DNA of 64,000 nucleotides from Meghimatium bilineatum (taxonomy: Eukaryota > Mollusca > Gastropoda > Stylommatophora > Philomycidae). The stretch is from contig CM067311.1 in the NCBI GenBank assembly GCA_034231615.1, positions 20,960,173 to 21,024,172 on the forward strand, given 5' to 3'. The position numbers and the translations under genes are program-made. The notes under the pieces were generated by a model. The model made no database searches. It was given only the letters and a program-made list of their open reading frames with translations, and was not told the DNA's origin. This document shows, one piece after another, positions 28,020 through 38,853 of this stretch (positions within the stretch are counted from its first letter, which is position 1; the number at the start of each line of letters is the position of its first letter).

Positions 28020-28788
28020 TCAAAGTCGTAGGGGTACCACATTGGATGCTTCAGCACACAGAGTCCTCCAGCGAATTCTATCCTCAGCGATGCGGATGAG
28101 TGTGGAAATATCTTGCCCTGTCCATTCCTTGATGTTGTCTGTCCATGTCTTTATTTGGCCTCCTCTGCTTCTTCCACCCTCGACAGTTCCCTGCAGTATT
28201 GTTTTTGACAAGGAATCGTGCCTGCATACATGTCCAAACCATGCTTCTTCTTCAGCGTTCATTCTCACACTCCCGCTGGATCTCTGTCCTACTAGATTTC
28301 CAGCAGGATGTAGTCCAGAGAACGGAAATGTGTTGTGTTCCTGTTTTATTTGTACCAATGGTTCGACACATCCGTCTTTGGCGGGCGAACCATGCTAGTT
28401 TTCGTCGTTTCACTATTGAGAGCAATGGCTCCTGGACACCTGCACACATCTCTACTTTATTTCTTACGTACACATTGGTCTTATGTTCCCTATAGGAAAT
28501 TCGTAGAATTCTTCTGTAGCATTTATACTCGAAAGCCTGTAATCTTCTCTCCATGTCTGCAGTGAGTGTCCAACTCTCACAACCAAACAACACAACAGAA
28601 AGCACCAGCGACTTATACAGTTTTTCACTCCAACACTGAAGTTGCTTTTCCAAATCACAGTTAGCCTTGACAAGGACGCTAAAGCCATCTCCAGCCTTAT
28701 TTTTAGTTCTGCTTTGCATTTACCATCGCTGCATATACTGGATCCGAGGTATTTGAAGGTATTCACCTCCTCAAGCTTATGTCCATTA
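28020..28788 (-). pseudogene. RTE-like LINE C-terminus, split by a SINE
   Basis: The minus strand reads VNTFKYLGSSICSDGK, then LFGCESWTLTADMERRLQAF, then the split RRKLAWF | WFGHVCRHDSLSK, and ends TWTDNIKEWTGQD...WRTLCAEASNVVPLRL. At least one frameshift lies near 28650. A short-form SINE (28245-28387) interrupts the W-F-G-H motif. No catalytic domain remains. Confidence 0.85.
28245..28387 (-). mobile_element. SINE-like element, short form, inserted in a LINE
   Basis: 143 bp bounded by an 8-bp duplication aaccatgc (28237-28244 and 28388-28395). On the minus strand it contains gttctctggactacatcctg and a tail ending gctgaagaagaa. It shows that the short form is mobile as a unit. Confidence 0.85.
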
Positions 28789-28922
28789 TGAAGTCAGATG
28801 TGTCATACCGAAAGGTGCAGATAGCGCATCCAAGTTATGAAACCATGAAACAACATACTACGTTCTCCAGACTACATACTGCTAACCAGCACAATTTTGA
28901 GAATGTACGCAGAAGAAGAAGG
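28789..28922 (+). mobile_element. SINE-like element, 3' half
   Basis: Phrases gtcataccgaaaggtgcagat, gttctccagactacatact and gaatgtacgc followed by agaagaagaagg. Confidence 0.7.
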
Positions 28923-29012
28923 CTCCCTACTATAGTTGTGACCTCATGAACCTGATGGTAGCAATGGAGAGGCAAGAAGAACTGTTTAATCATATATTGC
29001 TTTGTTCTTCAG

Positions 29013-29118
29013 GCACCTCCAGATGTGGTAACAAGAGAACAGAGGCAGGCAGCACAGGATGTCATTTTGAACTTTCGCAAAACTCGAATGCCATATACTC
29101 TGTGCCAGTATATACTGG
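29013..29118 (+). CDS. XPO4: Exportin-4, coding exon 2
   Basis: 35 codons plus one base. The frame reads APPDVVTREQRQAAQ, then VILNFRKTRMPY, then LCQYIL, with the last G completing Glu in exon 3. This is the family pattern APP...EQR..AE.IFL.FRK.K.P...CK.ILE near the exportin-4 N-terminus, the first importin-beta-like helices. Acceptor ttgttcttcag and donor ctgg/gtatgt are both good. The phase-1 junction restores a continuous frame with exon 3. Karyopherin N-terminal repeats bind RanGTP in this family; that is family knowledge, not visible here. Confidence 0.9.
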
Positions 29119-29189
29119 GTATGTTTGTTTTGTATTTTCTTTGAATTCCTAGGAATTATGAGCAATAGAATTCTTGCATTCTTCTGTGA

Positions 29190-29425
29190 AATCAGTAGAT
29201 TTCCCCAGAACTGTCTGTGGTATGAAATGCTTTGAGAAGCCTCCTACATAGAGAGGGCAAAACATATTTGTATAGATTTGATCACAAATACAAGATTGGC
29301 ACAACATGCTTGTACTTATGCGCTTGTGACACCAGCCATATGACAGCCGAACACTTATTGCAGATCTGCCCAATGCACGATGAAGAATGGAGACGCACTA
29401 GGTCAAGCTGTCTCAATATATAGAC
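29190..29425 (+). pseudogene. LINE 3'-terminal coding remnant (Cys-rich tail)
   Basis: The + strand encodes HKYKIGTT, then CACDTSHMTAEHLLQICPMH and EEWRRTRSSC. This parallels the family-R terminus KFKIGNTAMCTCGQAAQSAKHILQEC. Probably from a related RNase-H LINE. Short and isolated. Confidence 0.6.
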
Positions 29426-29474
29426 ATATCATCTACTAGTGTTTTACTGTTGCACGGCAAACATGTCATAGTAA

Positions 29475-29545
29475 GTCTGTAATTGCCTGTGTTCTCTGGA
29501 ATACATCCTGCTAATCTGCAGAAGTTTGAGAACAAACGCAAGTTA
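29475..29545 (+). mobile_element. SINE-like element, 3' end only
   Basis: gttctctggaatacatcctg followed by gtttgagaacaaacgcaag. A minus-strand scrap with ggatgtagtccagtgaacag follows at 29690-29735. Confidence 0.6.
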
Positions 29546-30392
29546 AAAATATGTATTCCATTTAATTTATCTTATATTATTAATAGTATTTCCAAAGTTG
29601 TAAACATGCTTTTACCTGTAACAGTAGTCACATTCCTTGTGCATCACATCCAGATTTCTTCTGTGATTGATCTAAAACTTCTGCTTAGGAGGATGTAGTC
29701 CAGTGAACAGAATGGGTGGTGTCATGGTATTCAACTTGACAGGGATGTTATATGTTTTTTGACTAGACACATCCAACGTCATAAATTTTATGACACGTTA
29801 ACCTATGGGATGAGACATCCAACTTTACCTCCAGAACCTCCTTATAGTCACCACTTATGACTGATCACAGTGTTGCTATCCTTCAAACACATAGACGAAA
29901 TCCTCATATAAGTTTTAACTTCAGAATTTGTAAAGGTATTATTTTTTTTTAAATGAATGATAAACTTGCACATAATTTCATTTTGAGGTGTAGTATGCTT
30001 TTTAACATCTAGGGCTCCAGTTTAAAATTGCGCAATTTCTCCCCTGAGTCCAGATTCTTTTTTTATAATGTGCATATATTTTTTTTGGGTGAGTGTTTGG
30101 TAAACGCGATACATTTTTTGTTTGTAAAGATATCAAAATAATTTGTGCACATGTATATAAAGGACTGAATAATGCACATAATCATGTTTTGTTGTTGTTG
30201 GATGTGTGATATGACAGTTGTGAGCAAGTTGTAAAGTTGAAAATTGGGGGGGGGGGGTGGGATCTAAATCAAAACACCATTTAAAAAATCACAGATATAA
30301 TTTCTCTATGACCTTAATACTTGAGCAATGTGGGGCAATATTGATAAAATCCTCCTAAATACCTATTCCTGGTGTATTTATGTTGTTTCATG

Positions 30393-30396
<4 letters not shown>

Positions 30397-30432
<36 letters not shown>
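30397..30432. repeat. (AT)n run at a mariner insertion
   Basis: About 18 AT repeats, ending at the left mariner terminus. It supplies the TA target dinucleotide. Confidence 0.95.
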
Positions 30433-30433
<1 letters not shown>

Positions 30434-30554
30434 GAGGCGTGTTCAAATGAAAACGGGACTTGTGGATTTATTTAAAAAGTATCATACGCAATTTAATATT
30501 TTCAACGGAATTGAACAAAGCAACCACTTGTGAATAAGAATGCACCTGGGTTCA

Positions 30555-30960
30555 TCAGAAAAAATCTCCGTATGCATTTAGGCAAGCATCCCACTGTTTA
30601 GGTAGACGTCGAATGCCGTCCGAGAAAAAGTTGCGTGGCTGTTCTCTGAACCATGTGGTCACCGCTGTCTTCACGTCTGCGTCGCTGTTGAATCGCTGTC
30701 CCTTTAGTGCTTTCTTCAACGGTCCGAACAAATGGAAATCACACGGGGATAAATCGGGACTATAGGCTGGGTGATGAAGAACTTCCCAATTCTTCTTTGC
30801 CAATGTTTCCTGCACAATTTTTGCGACGTGCGGACGAGCGTTGTCGTGGAGAAGAATCACACCTTGAGAAAGTCTGCCTGGTCGCTTAGCCTTGATGGCC
30901 TTATGCAGCTTGTCTAAAGTGTCTTTATAATGGGCGGCATTGATGTTGACACCAGGTTCC
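30555..30960 (-). pseudogene. Mariner DD34D transposase, C-terminal part
   Basis: The minus strand reads EPGVNINAAHYKDTLDKL, then VILLHDNARPHVA, then AYSPDLSPCDFHLFGPLKK. From the Asp of HDNARPH to the Asp of PCDFHLF there are exactly 34 intervening residues, the mariner signature. The first catalytic Asp is in the other part (32087-32300). The protein is broken by the TTAA insertion and by an internal deletion, so inactive. Confidence 0.9.
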
Positions 30961-32086
30961 TTAACTCCTTATATCCACCGAGCCGCTAATATCTACATTT
31001 GGGAGAACAGCTATGCCAAAAGCCGCTTAAATCGACATTTTCATATGAATTTACTATTATGAATTATAAACATTACGACGACCGTAAAATCAAACGAACA
31101 GTCATTATTTGCGGTACTTCCGATTAAGGATAGGTCTATCTTGGGAAGCGTGTCGAAAGTCGGAGACATTTTGTTAAATTTTAGCTTTAATTTCATATAA
31201 ACAAGTGTGTTTACATTTTCATTTTGTGTAACTTATTGCTACTTGAATTTGAAGTAATGAGATGTAGACGTCCTCTATGTTTTTAATTTAGCTAGGCTTT
31301 GGAAATGTTCTAAAATACGTTAGGTAATAATTTCAACATTAGCTTAGTTATGATTGTAGGCCTAATATTGAATTATAATTATTATTACGATCTGACTTTG
31401 ATGGAAGTTCTGATTTATATTTGAGTTTTGATGAAGCTCAGGAGGGGCGTTTCCAATGCAATATATATTGCTTTCCCCATTATCTATATTCAAAAACATT
31501 ATTTTAGTAGTATCATATACGAATGTGAATTTTCAAACATTATCTAAGGCATAATGATTTGTATTATGCATATAAGGATTAAATAATAAGTCATGGGCAC
31601 AAAAATGTAGGCCTAATCTTTAGAAAATTTTGTGGAAAATGTGCATTTTGTATACATTTGTTGACTTCAAGACAATGTGACATTTATAAGTACTTCTGTA
31701 TATATAAATACTTGTATGCAGTACAAAAGGGTTCAGGATACATGTAGGTGTATTTTATTTCACAATAAATGGATTATGATTCGGTTTTCTGGGATACAAG
31801 CTTGGGTATGTACAAATTTATATTGTTATTTCGCCATATTTTCTTGTTTTTTATTAATTAAATTTTATATACCTAATATAATTCTGCAAATAAGCACACA
31901 TACTAAATATAATATAATTGCCTATCCATTTCTGAATATTTTGATGTCAGAATTGATAATGTGAATAGAATAGTGATGGAGAAATTGTAAAAATACAAAC
32001 ACTACCATAAATTACTAAAAATATTCTAAAATGTCCCCCGGCATAGGAGGACAACCTTACTGTGGCTTACGGAGACCAAGAGTTAA
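30961..32086. mobile_element. TTAA-site non-autonomous element inside mariner (1.12 kb)
   Basis: TTAA at 30961-30964 and 32083-32086 bound 1118 bp of non-mariner DNA in the middle of the transposase. The left end ctccttatatccaccgagcc and the inverted right end ctcttggtctccgtaagcc are similar. The left end also resembles the TTAA-A elements (ccttcaccgagcc). No coding capacity. TTAA duplication and termini suggest a piggyBac-type passenger; no transposase is seen. Confidence 0.72.
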
Positions 32087-32300
32087 AATCAGTCAACAAA
32101 AGCCCTTCATGGTCAAAAAATGCAGTCACCATAACCTTCCCAGCAGAAACCTCCGTCTTTAAACATACGCACCCACTCCATCACTCTGGTCCTCGACAAA
32201 CATTTGTCACCATATGCTGCCATATTGTTAACAGTCTTCTGCAGCACATATGCATGCTGGGAAGATGAACACGTGACCGTATGTAAATTATTGGATACTC
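32087..32300 (-). pseudogene. Mariner transposase, N-terminal pieces
   Basis: The minus strand reads KTVNNMAAYGDKCLSRTRV and EWVRMFKDG (helix-turn-helix part). It then jumps, with a frameshift, to KVMVTAFFDHEGLLLTDF, which has the first catalytic Asp (FFD). About 150 residues between the two are deleted. Confidence 0.82.
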
Positions 32301-32978
32301 ATTACTAGTGCAAAATGTCATCAATATCAGTGCGCTCTATCACGCGTGGTGTAACAAGTCCCGTTTTCATTTGAACACGCCTCGTATATACATATATATA
32401 TGGACTGAACTATAAAATGTGAAGACATTGCATACAATGTCCATTCGTACAACACTAGATCTAGACTGACATACAATGTAATGAATTTCTATGCTGACAT
32501 GTGGCACCCCAGCTACATATTGTGTTTGTCTTATTCAATGAATAAATGAACATTCTTATAATATAACAACAATAATTAAAACATGTAGATAATTATTTCC
32601 ATGATGATCACTTCCATGCCATCGCTACTACATTTGATAGTAAAATATGGTGTCGAAAATGGACAAAGTCATTCCAGAAATTTGTTGACAAAATTAGCTG
32701 GCTTTCTCCTTCTTACAATCGTAATGTGTAAAGGAATTTGACCTTTAGGCTGTGGCGTATTCCTAGCTTCGTGTGGTGGAAATTCTACACCATGTGAGCT
32801 TAACTTCGTGTGATTCCGTTCTGTTGAATTGGGGCTTAGTAACATGTGACTGGAGACACCTATGAGCATTGGAAATGTAATGACATCTATAGAGTCCATA
32901 AGGTTAAAATATTTTGTTATGTTTGGTTGGTTAGCTGCTAATCCAGCATCTTATGACCTTTGACTAACATTTTTACAT

Positions 32979-33718
32979 TTAACTGATTTTGCCCGGAGTA
33001 TTTAGCGTTTGGACGGAATAAAATTATTGAATGTGATTATCACAAGTTCTCTATCAAAAATAATGTTAATTTATAAAAATTTATTTTAACAAGAAAATAA
33101 AATAGTAAATGACTAATAAATATTATTTTGGACATGGTATTTGACTGTACCAAACTTCAGAATCAATAACTTCCACTCATACTGTATCAGATTTATAGAT
33201 AATCCAATTACAAACACAAAAATGTATAGTATATATGCATAGTGCTTCAAATTAGAACAAATTTCTACATTGACCCATTAGATTAGTCTAGATTGTTGGA
33301 CGAAAATGTACAAGATTTCTCTACAAATAGCATACATTTACAAATGCAATGCTAAATATTAGTTGCCATGTTGGATTTCAATAATAAATGCAATCAAAGT
33401 AAATAAAATAATTTTTTAATGCAAATAAGTAAACTAGAAAATATATTTACAGAATATAAGGACAAATGACATTACATACCCCCATGTTTAAAACTTGTCA
33501 ATAACGTACAAAATTGATATCAGTACACATCAAAATCGAGTGTCATTACAAGAAGTAATGTGGACATATTACACTTTCGATCAGAACTATCTTTACGTTG
33601 ATAAATACAGAAAAGAACAAAATAAATGTAACAAACTGCAAAACTAAATGAAGTATCTTTGGTCTCAAGACATAACGATTAATGACTCATATAAGTATTG
33701 TCAAGCTGAATCAGTTAA
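32979..33718. mobile_element. TTAA-B non-autonomous element, copy 1
   Basis: 740 bp bounded by TTAA. The left end is ttaactgatt and the right end aatcagttaa, a perfect 10-bp inverted repeat. Its interior is strongly similar to the element at 52177-56191 (gataatccaattac, atatatgcatagtgc, gtggacatattacactttcg). AT-rich and non-coding. It ends 66 bp before XPO4 exon 3. Confidence 0.82.
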
Positions 33719-33783
33719 ATTTGTGAGTATTGTGCTATCAACCATCTATGATTGGCAATTTAATTTTTTTTAAATTTTTGCAG

Positions 33784-33932
33784 AGAATAGCAAGAATGAT
33801 TACACCTTATTTCAGGCAGCCACTACAATTAAAGAAGCCATTGTTCGTGATTGGACACTTATGTCATCTGACTCAGTGGAAGCACTTCGTTCATTTCTTC
33901 TGCATTACATCACAAACCATATCACTCTTCAG
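33784..33932 (+). CDS. XPO4: Exportin-4, coding exon 3
   Basis: 149 nt, 50 codons counting the split Glu. The frame reads ENSKNDYTLFQAATTIKEAI, then VRDWTLMSSDSVEALRSFLL, then HYITNHITLQ. It follows the exportin-4 pattern YxLFQAAT.I.EA.VR.W and S.E.LR.FLL.Y closely, the best match in the window. Acceptor tttttgcag and donor cag/gtaatt are strong. It begins in phase 1 after exon 2 and ends in phase 0. Confidence 0.95.
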
Positions 33933-34097
33933 GTAATTTTTCCATAAGTACTGGACTACTATTGACAGATTAATATTAAGTTGGCTCACTAGTAAAGTGA
34001 GAAACACAACTCACCTAAGAAACACAACTCAATTAAACTTGCTTCATGGTTTGAAATTCACATTGGGTACAATAAAAGTAAACGGCACCACGTTTAA

Positions 34098-34279
34098 TTA
34101 TTTCCCTTGTCTATGTTTATAAATTTCATGTTCATCATTTAATAATTGAAATATTTAATGGTTGGGGTTATGGTTACTTATGTAAAACACAACTATCCTA
34201 ACCCAAACCCTAAAATAAATTGATATTTAAATTATTAAATGATGAGCATGAAACTTACAAACATAGACAAAGGAAATAA
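34098..34279. mobile_element. MITE with ~45-bp terminal inverted repeats, copy 2
   Basis: 182 bp, same ends and centre as 24155-24341: ttatttcccttgtctatgtt, then cctaacccaaaccctaa, then the inverse end. The centre is diverged on its left side. Confidence 0.8.
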
Positions 34280-34774
34280 CACTCGACTATGTGGTGATGT
34301 CTACTTGTACTGTACTCCACATTGTACTTGGGATGTGATATTAGTCACATCTAAAAATTCAATAATAGTTGAATTAGCATCGCTCTATACAGATTATGCC
34401 TCAATTATTATATGTGTATTGTATTTTACTATTCATTAACAAAAACATAAAATTTAAAAAAAAATGCAAATTCAGAATCAACTTGTCCTTCCAATTGATG
34501 TTAATTTTTTATTATATAGCTATTAAACGTAAATAAAAACTCTGTTGGCATCTGTGGCTATGTTGATAATGATACCTGCAGCTATGAAGATATCAAGCAT
34601 GCTTGACTGGTTGGCAGTTAGGTTGGTGTCCATTGTACAGTATGGAACCAGTTCTATCATATGACTGACCTACTAGTGATATGGCTACAGACGTACACCG
34701 TTAAGACTCGATATGGCTACAGACGTCATTGAAAGTGGTTAAATACTGAACATATTAGTTATCATGCCAAAGTT

Positions 34775-34920
34775 GGATGTATGGGGCTTATTGGTGCAAA
34801 TAAAGCAGCGACACATCAGAGTTATTTTTCCTGGACTACAACCTGCTAGATGTCTTGTAGGACCATTGTCCTACTACAAGAGAGATCTAGTGGTAGTTTG
34901 AGAATGAAAACAAAAAAATT
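34775..34920 (+). mobile_element. SINE-like element, short form, decayed
   Basis: tggtgcaaataaagcagcgac, cctggactacaacctgc and gtagtttgagaatgaaaac match the short form at 21610. Confidence 0.7.
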
Positions 34921-35284
34921 AAGATGCCTCTCTTTGAGCAAGCAGGAAAATATGAACATTGTAACTATTTTGACAATGGACTTCATTGTCAGATGATTGA
35001 ACAATGAAGGTGGTGACTATGTGTCTATATATCACCACATAGATTACAACAATTTTCAGATGATTTCATAACCAGAATTGCCACAAATGAAATCAGAATT
35101 AAAAGAGAAGAAAGTTTGACAGATCTTGCTGAAATAAATACCATGAACTAGTCAATCTTCTGCATTCTGAAGGTCTCATTTGTGGCACATCAGATCAAAC
35201 AATATGCAATGGTAAACAACTTGGTAAATTCTTCTTTTTAAGGTCGATGCATGTGGCATTGGGTTCTGTCTTTTCACTGCCTTC

Positions 35285-35640
35285 TATTTCATGTGGTATC
35301 AATCATTTCTGATACTGATGTTCTCCCATGACACAATGCCAGGTTGTCAACCATCTTCTCTCTTGGTCTGGTCTTCAACTTGCCTGTTGTTACAATGGAT
35401 TCCATCTTTCCTCTGCTCATGATATGTCCAAAAAATGTGGACTGTTTCTGATGCTGGTAAGCAGCTTTCTTTTTTGAATGAACTTGTTTCATGTTATCTT
35501 CATTATGCTTTTATCTGTGCATGGTGTTCTTAACATTCTTCTATAAAACCACACCTCTGCTGCCTCAATATAGTTTTTAACCTGTTCTGCTTAGTGTCCA
35601 AGATTCACTTCCATACACCAGAATCAAATGTTAAATTACT
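35285..35640 (-). pseudogene. LINE C-terminal remnant
   Basis: The minus strand gives LVYGSESWTLSRTG, a frameshift, IEAAEVWFYRRMLRTPCTDK, then QSTFFGHIMSRGKME and TRPREKMVDNL. This is the usual order of an RTE-like LINE tail. Confidence 0.78.
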
Positions 35641-36237
35641 TGCACATATTGTGAGGTTTTCGCCTTGTGGAAGCCCAGCAGTATTCCATCTATTCAATTA
35701 TGTTTTTAGCCTCACTGAGTTAGAGGCTTCTTCAAAACATTGTACACTACAGAGAATTGGAACCTTCTGGTTATGAAACATCTCTAAAGAAATCTCTCCC
35801 TTGCATAAAAGGATGAAAGAACCCTTGCAAAATGTCCTGCAATAGTAGCAATGGGCTTTTGTTGGAGTTCATTAAAAAAAATGTTATGCTGTCTCCATAA
35901 CTTGTGTATCTTTGTCTGGTTTTTGTTTGGTACTCTTTCTCTTCTGTCCAGTAAAGTATTCAACAATATTCCATGTTTTTTCTGTTCCCATAATATTTTG
36001 TTTTATTTTAATTACATTTAGTATTCCAAATTTGTGTTTGACATCGTTATTTGTTATCTTTCCGTGAAATTATACTTATTATTTTGTATATCCACATCTC
36101 AAAATACTTTGTAATAAAACATGTCATAAATTAATGGATGTTAATAAGTTGTAGTGTAATTTTGCATGAACTGTGCCGTATGAGTTTTTCTAATATTGTA
36201 TGCTGCAAAAATTTGTTTTTTATTGTGTCCACATTAG

Positions 36238-36372
36238 AGTTTTGTCCGTGAGCAGATTCTGCAGACAGTTGCTGTTATCTTAAAGCGGGCAACTCTAGAC
36301 AAAAAAGGGAAAAGTTGTGACACGCTATTTGAGGATGTTACAGCTCTCATAAGCAGTGGAAACATTACAATG
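36238..36372 (+). CDS. XPO4: Exportin-4, coding exon 4
   Basis: 45 codons, phase 0 at both ends. SFVREQILQTVAVILKRATL, then DKKGKSCDTLFEDVTALISS, then GNITM. This matches the exportin-4 segment YVREQIL..VAVI.KR..LDK....IF..V..LISSGN. Acceptor cacattag and donor atg/gtgagg. Joined to exon 3 (..ITLQ/SFVREQ) it gives an uninterrupted frame. The exon codes for further HEAT-like helices of the transport receptor. Confidence 0.95.
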
Positions 36373-36564
36373 GTGAGGGGAAAAATGCTATTGAATCTGT
36401 TATTAGTAGTGTATTAGTGTTAGGTGTTAATTAAATATTTGTTGCAGCTACAAAGTATCTCTATCTTTCTGGAACATATGTCACTGCACAATATGAACAT
36501 AGTCATCTGGACCAGTCTGTTACTGGCATAGATGGAAGATCCACCATCCTGTGCATCACTGTGG

Positions 36565-36852
36565 TAACCCACCTGTGGGTTGTGGGGCCCAAAAGGGAAG
36601 TAAAGAGTAGCAACAGTGTTTACCTTCCATGCATGTTATAAGAGGTGACTAAGGAGGTTTTGAAGTGGAGTTAGGATCCTGTCTCATTCCATGTATGGTC
36701 AAAGTGACACAGATGCCATGCAGAAGTTGGATGTGTCAGGCTGATAGTTGTAGATAACTAAGTTGTAAACTATGACAACACATTGCGTTCTTTGGACTAT
36801 ATTTGATAAATCTGCAGGAGTTTGAGAACAAACCCAGAAGAAGAAGGCTGGA
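36565..36852 (+). mobile_element. SINE-like element, long form
   Basis: Best long copy: ggggcccaaaagggaagtaa, ccatgcatgttataagaggt, ggtcaaagtgacac, gttctttggactatat, gagtttgagaacaaaccc and an agaagaagaagg tail. Confidence 0.8.
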
Positions 36853-37334
36853 GTAATCCAAGTTTGTATGATGTGATGATCCCAGTGACAAAATGAAACA
36901 ATAGAGTCTACCCAATAGCTGCCTAACAAAACATCCACAACTAATCATAAGATAGGATTGTCTACTAGTGGACTACAGAGTTGAGACTGGAATAGAGGCT
37001 ATAAATTAGACATCATTGAATGGCAGATGATTCTTGTGGTAGAGAGGGATAAGTGTTGATAGAACTCTCCCCAGTAAGACAATCTATGATTAGGACACTC
37101 AAATAGAAAGCAGTCCAAGTCCACTGAAATTGGAGTGCACCGTAGAAGAATCATTGTGACCAACGCTTAGCCTCATATTTCTGTTCTTTGTAGCACACAT
37201 GAACAAGGAATACATAAGGAAAGAGACCTTTATTGCTGCATGTTTTTTTGTTAAGGATTGCATAGGCTGCATAAAACAGATTTATTCTATACTGCCTATG
37301 GTATCCTTATAAATATTTATAATCAAATTTTGCC

Positions 37335-37778
37335 AAGTTTCTAATCTCAGCTTTGCTGATGACATCGATCAGATGGTGACAACAGAGGCAGAATTACAAG
37401 AGTTCAACAACAATATTGGAACTATCTAGCAAAAAAAACTTGGCATGTAGATCAGTGCAGATAAAAGTAACATTTTGGTGGGGTACTAACTAACCAACAT
37501 AAAACTGAACATTCGAAAGCTTGAGATTTCAACATTTACTTACTTGGGACCCCAGATTAGTGGTGATGGTGAGTCAACTGCTGAAGTTAAAAGAGGATGG
37601 TTAATGACCATGACTGCCAGACAAGATGAACCACCATTTGGAAAAGCAGGATCAGCATCCATGTTAAGATTAACTTATATCAATCTTTGGTTTTGTCAAT
37701 ATTTCTATATGACTGTGAGACCTGGACTCTAACTGTGGACTTAGAGAGAAGCATCCAGGCATTTGAAAACAATCTTCT
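37335..37778 (+). pseudogene. LINE reverse-transcriptase palm/thumb remnant
   Basis: The + strand encodes LSFADDIDQMVTTEAELQEF, the catalytic FADD box. After a stop it gives FTYLGPQISGDGESTAEV and LTVDLERSIQAFENNL. The order palm, YLG, GDG, then the SI.AFE.. tail is that of an RTE-like LINE. Family-R copy R1 begins directly after it, perhaps inserted into it. Confidence 0.75.
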
Positions 37779-38221
37779 ATCGTGGCCAACAACTTGAAGT
37801 GGAGATGGGGCGTAGTCCAGCCAACAGTAGCTGGGCACCCAATTAGTCAGGCCAACCCAAAGTCAAGCAGGACCATAGTCCTGACCAGCAAGCACAGTTG
37901 CTGATGTTGGAGATACTAGGCAGAGAGACGTGCCAGGAACCATGGTATAGAGCAACCGGACTAATGGATTTGCACGACAAAACTGTATAAATCGCCATGG
38001 TTTGTCCTGAGAAGTTTCCTCAGTTTCTGAACCTCAACAGAATCCACCCCCAGCTACTGGAGACCTTGTGGAGCCAGGAGGCAGAAGAGGAAAGCGACTG
38101 GCCAACCAGACAACATGCACTGCAATGCAGAGGGAGTTAACCAAAAAACAGAACTAGAAAACAGCTTGCACCAGAAAGAGTTTAATATTTGTTGCATACA
38201 GGAAACCTTTCTCAACGAAAA

Positions 38222-38649
38222 AATAGGTAAATCCAGGAACAGGGTAATGGAAGTTTTTCTAATCACTCAAGACACACATAATAATACACACAAATCGATG
38301 TTTCAACCAAAAGGCAAGCTGCATGTCAAGTCATGTTCTCACATCCTTTATCAAGACAAAAATTTACACACAACAGAAAATAAACAGTAAGAATTATAGA
38401 CTTACACATGGTCATGTATGCTGTAGATTGACAGGAAGAGTTGTGACTTATTATCACAACTCTTTCAGTCAATCTTCAGTACACATGTGAATATCTATAA
38501 TTCTTACTGTTCGTTTTCTGTTGTATAATTTTAGTCTTGATAAAGGCATTTTGGTCAAAACGTTGATTTGTGTGTGATCAGCAGAACTTCATTACCTTGT
38601 TCCTGGATTTACTTGTTGGATTTCAGTTTTACGCAGTAAGTACATATTA
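38222..38649. mobile_element. 428-bp palindromic Penelope-terminus-like element
   Basis: Bounded by a 10-bp duplication tcaacgaaaa (38212-38221 and 38650-38659). 38227-38612 is one large palindrome centred near 38446. The ends are gtaaatccaggaac and gttcctggatttac, the inner arms cctttatcaagac and gtcttgataaagg, the centre agagttgtgactt against atcacaactct. The right arm reads cttgataaagg...ggtcaaaacgtt, a decayed form of the hammerhead-like motif at the PLE-2 ends. No coding capacity. A 38-bp tail lies outside the palindrome on the right. Confidence 0.75.
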
Positions 38650-38853
38650 TCAACGAAAATTTAACCTTCAAAATATGAGGATACCAATGTTTTAGAGTTG
38701 GCAGGAAAGGCGGCATACTAACACTGGGCAAAAATAACATAAATGCCACAGAAACCAAAACACAAGGAAGGTACTGAATACCAGATAATTCACATAAAAA
38801 ACAACACCCTTCAACTCTACATAATAAACATCTACTGCCCAAATGACATCCCA

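Larger units (their letters stand above)
18948..29012 (+). other. XPO4: XPO4 intron 1 (10.1 kb)
   Basis: Inferred from exons 1 and 2. It is filled with AT-rich sequence, SINEs, a MITE and several LINE tails, listed separately. 19810-20880, 21780-22980, 23350-24150, 24615-25085 and 26900-27475 show nothing I can identify. Confidence 0.65.
30433..32384 (-). mobile_element. Mariner element, internally deleted, with a TTAA element inside
   Basis: Perfect 31-bp terminal inverted repeats start cgaggcgtgttcaaatgaaa (30433-30463 and 32354-32384), and TA flanks both ends. After removal of the nested TTAA element about 830 bp of mariner remain, shorter than the usual ~1.3 kb. The transposase is on the minus strand, in two parts either side of the insertion. 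Confidence 0.93.
29119..33783 (+). other. XPO4: XPO4 intron 2 (4.7 kb)
   Basis: Contains a LINE RNase-H tail, SINE fragments, a mariner with a TTAA element inside, and a TTAA-B element ending 66 bp before exon 3. In 29740-30396 and 32387-32978 I see nothing identifiable apart from a G10 run near 30246. Confidence 0.85.
33933..36237 (+). other. XPO4: XPO4 intron 3 (2.3 kb)
   Basis: Contains a MITE, a short SINE and a LINE tail. 34925-35280 and 35645-36200 have no recognisable content. Confidence 0.9.

Noticed and set aside
35784-35966. 60-codon minus frame in XPO4 intron 3 as part of a LINE
   Set aside because: Near a LINE tail, but no diagnostic motif could be aligned.
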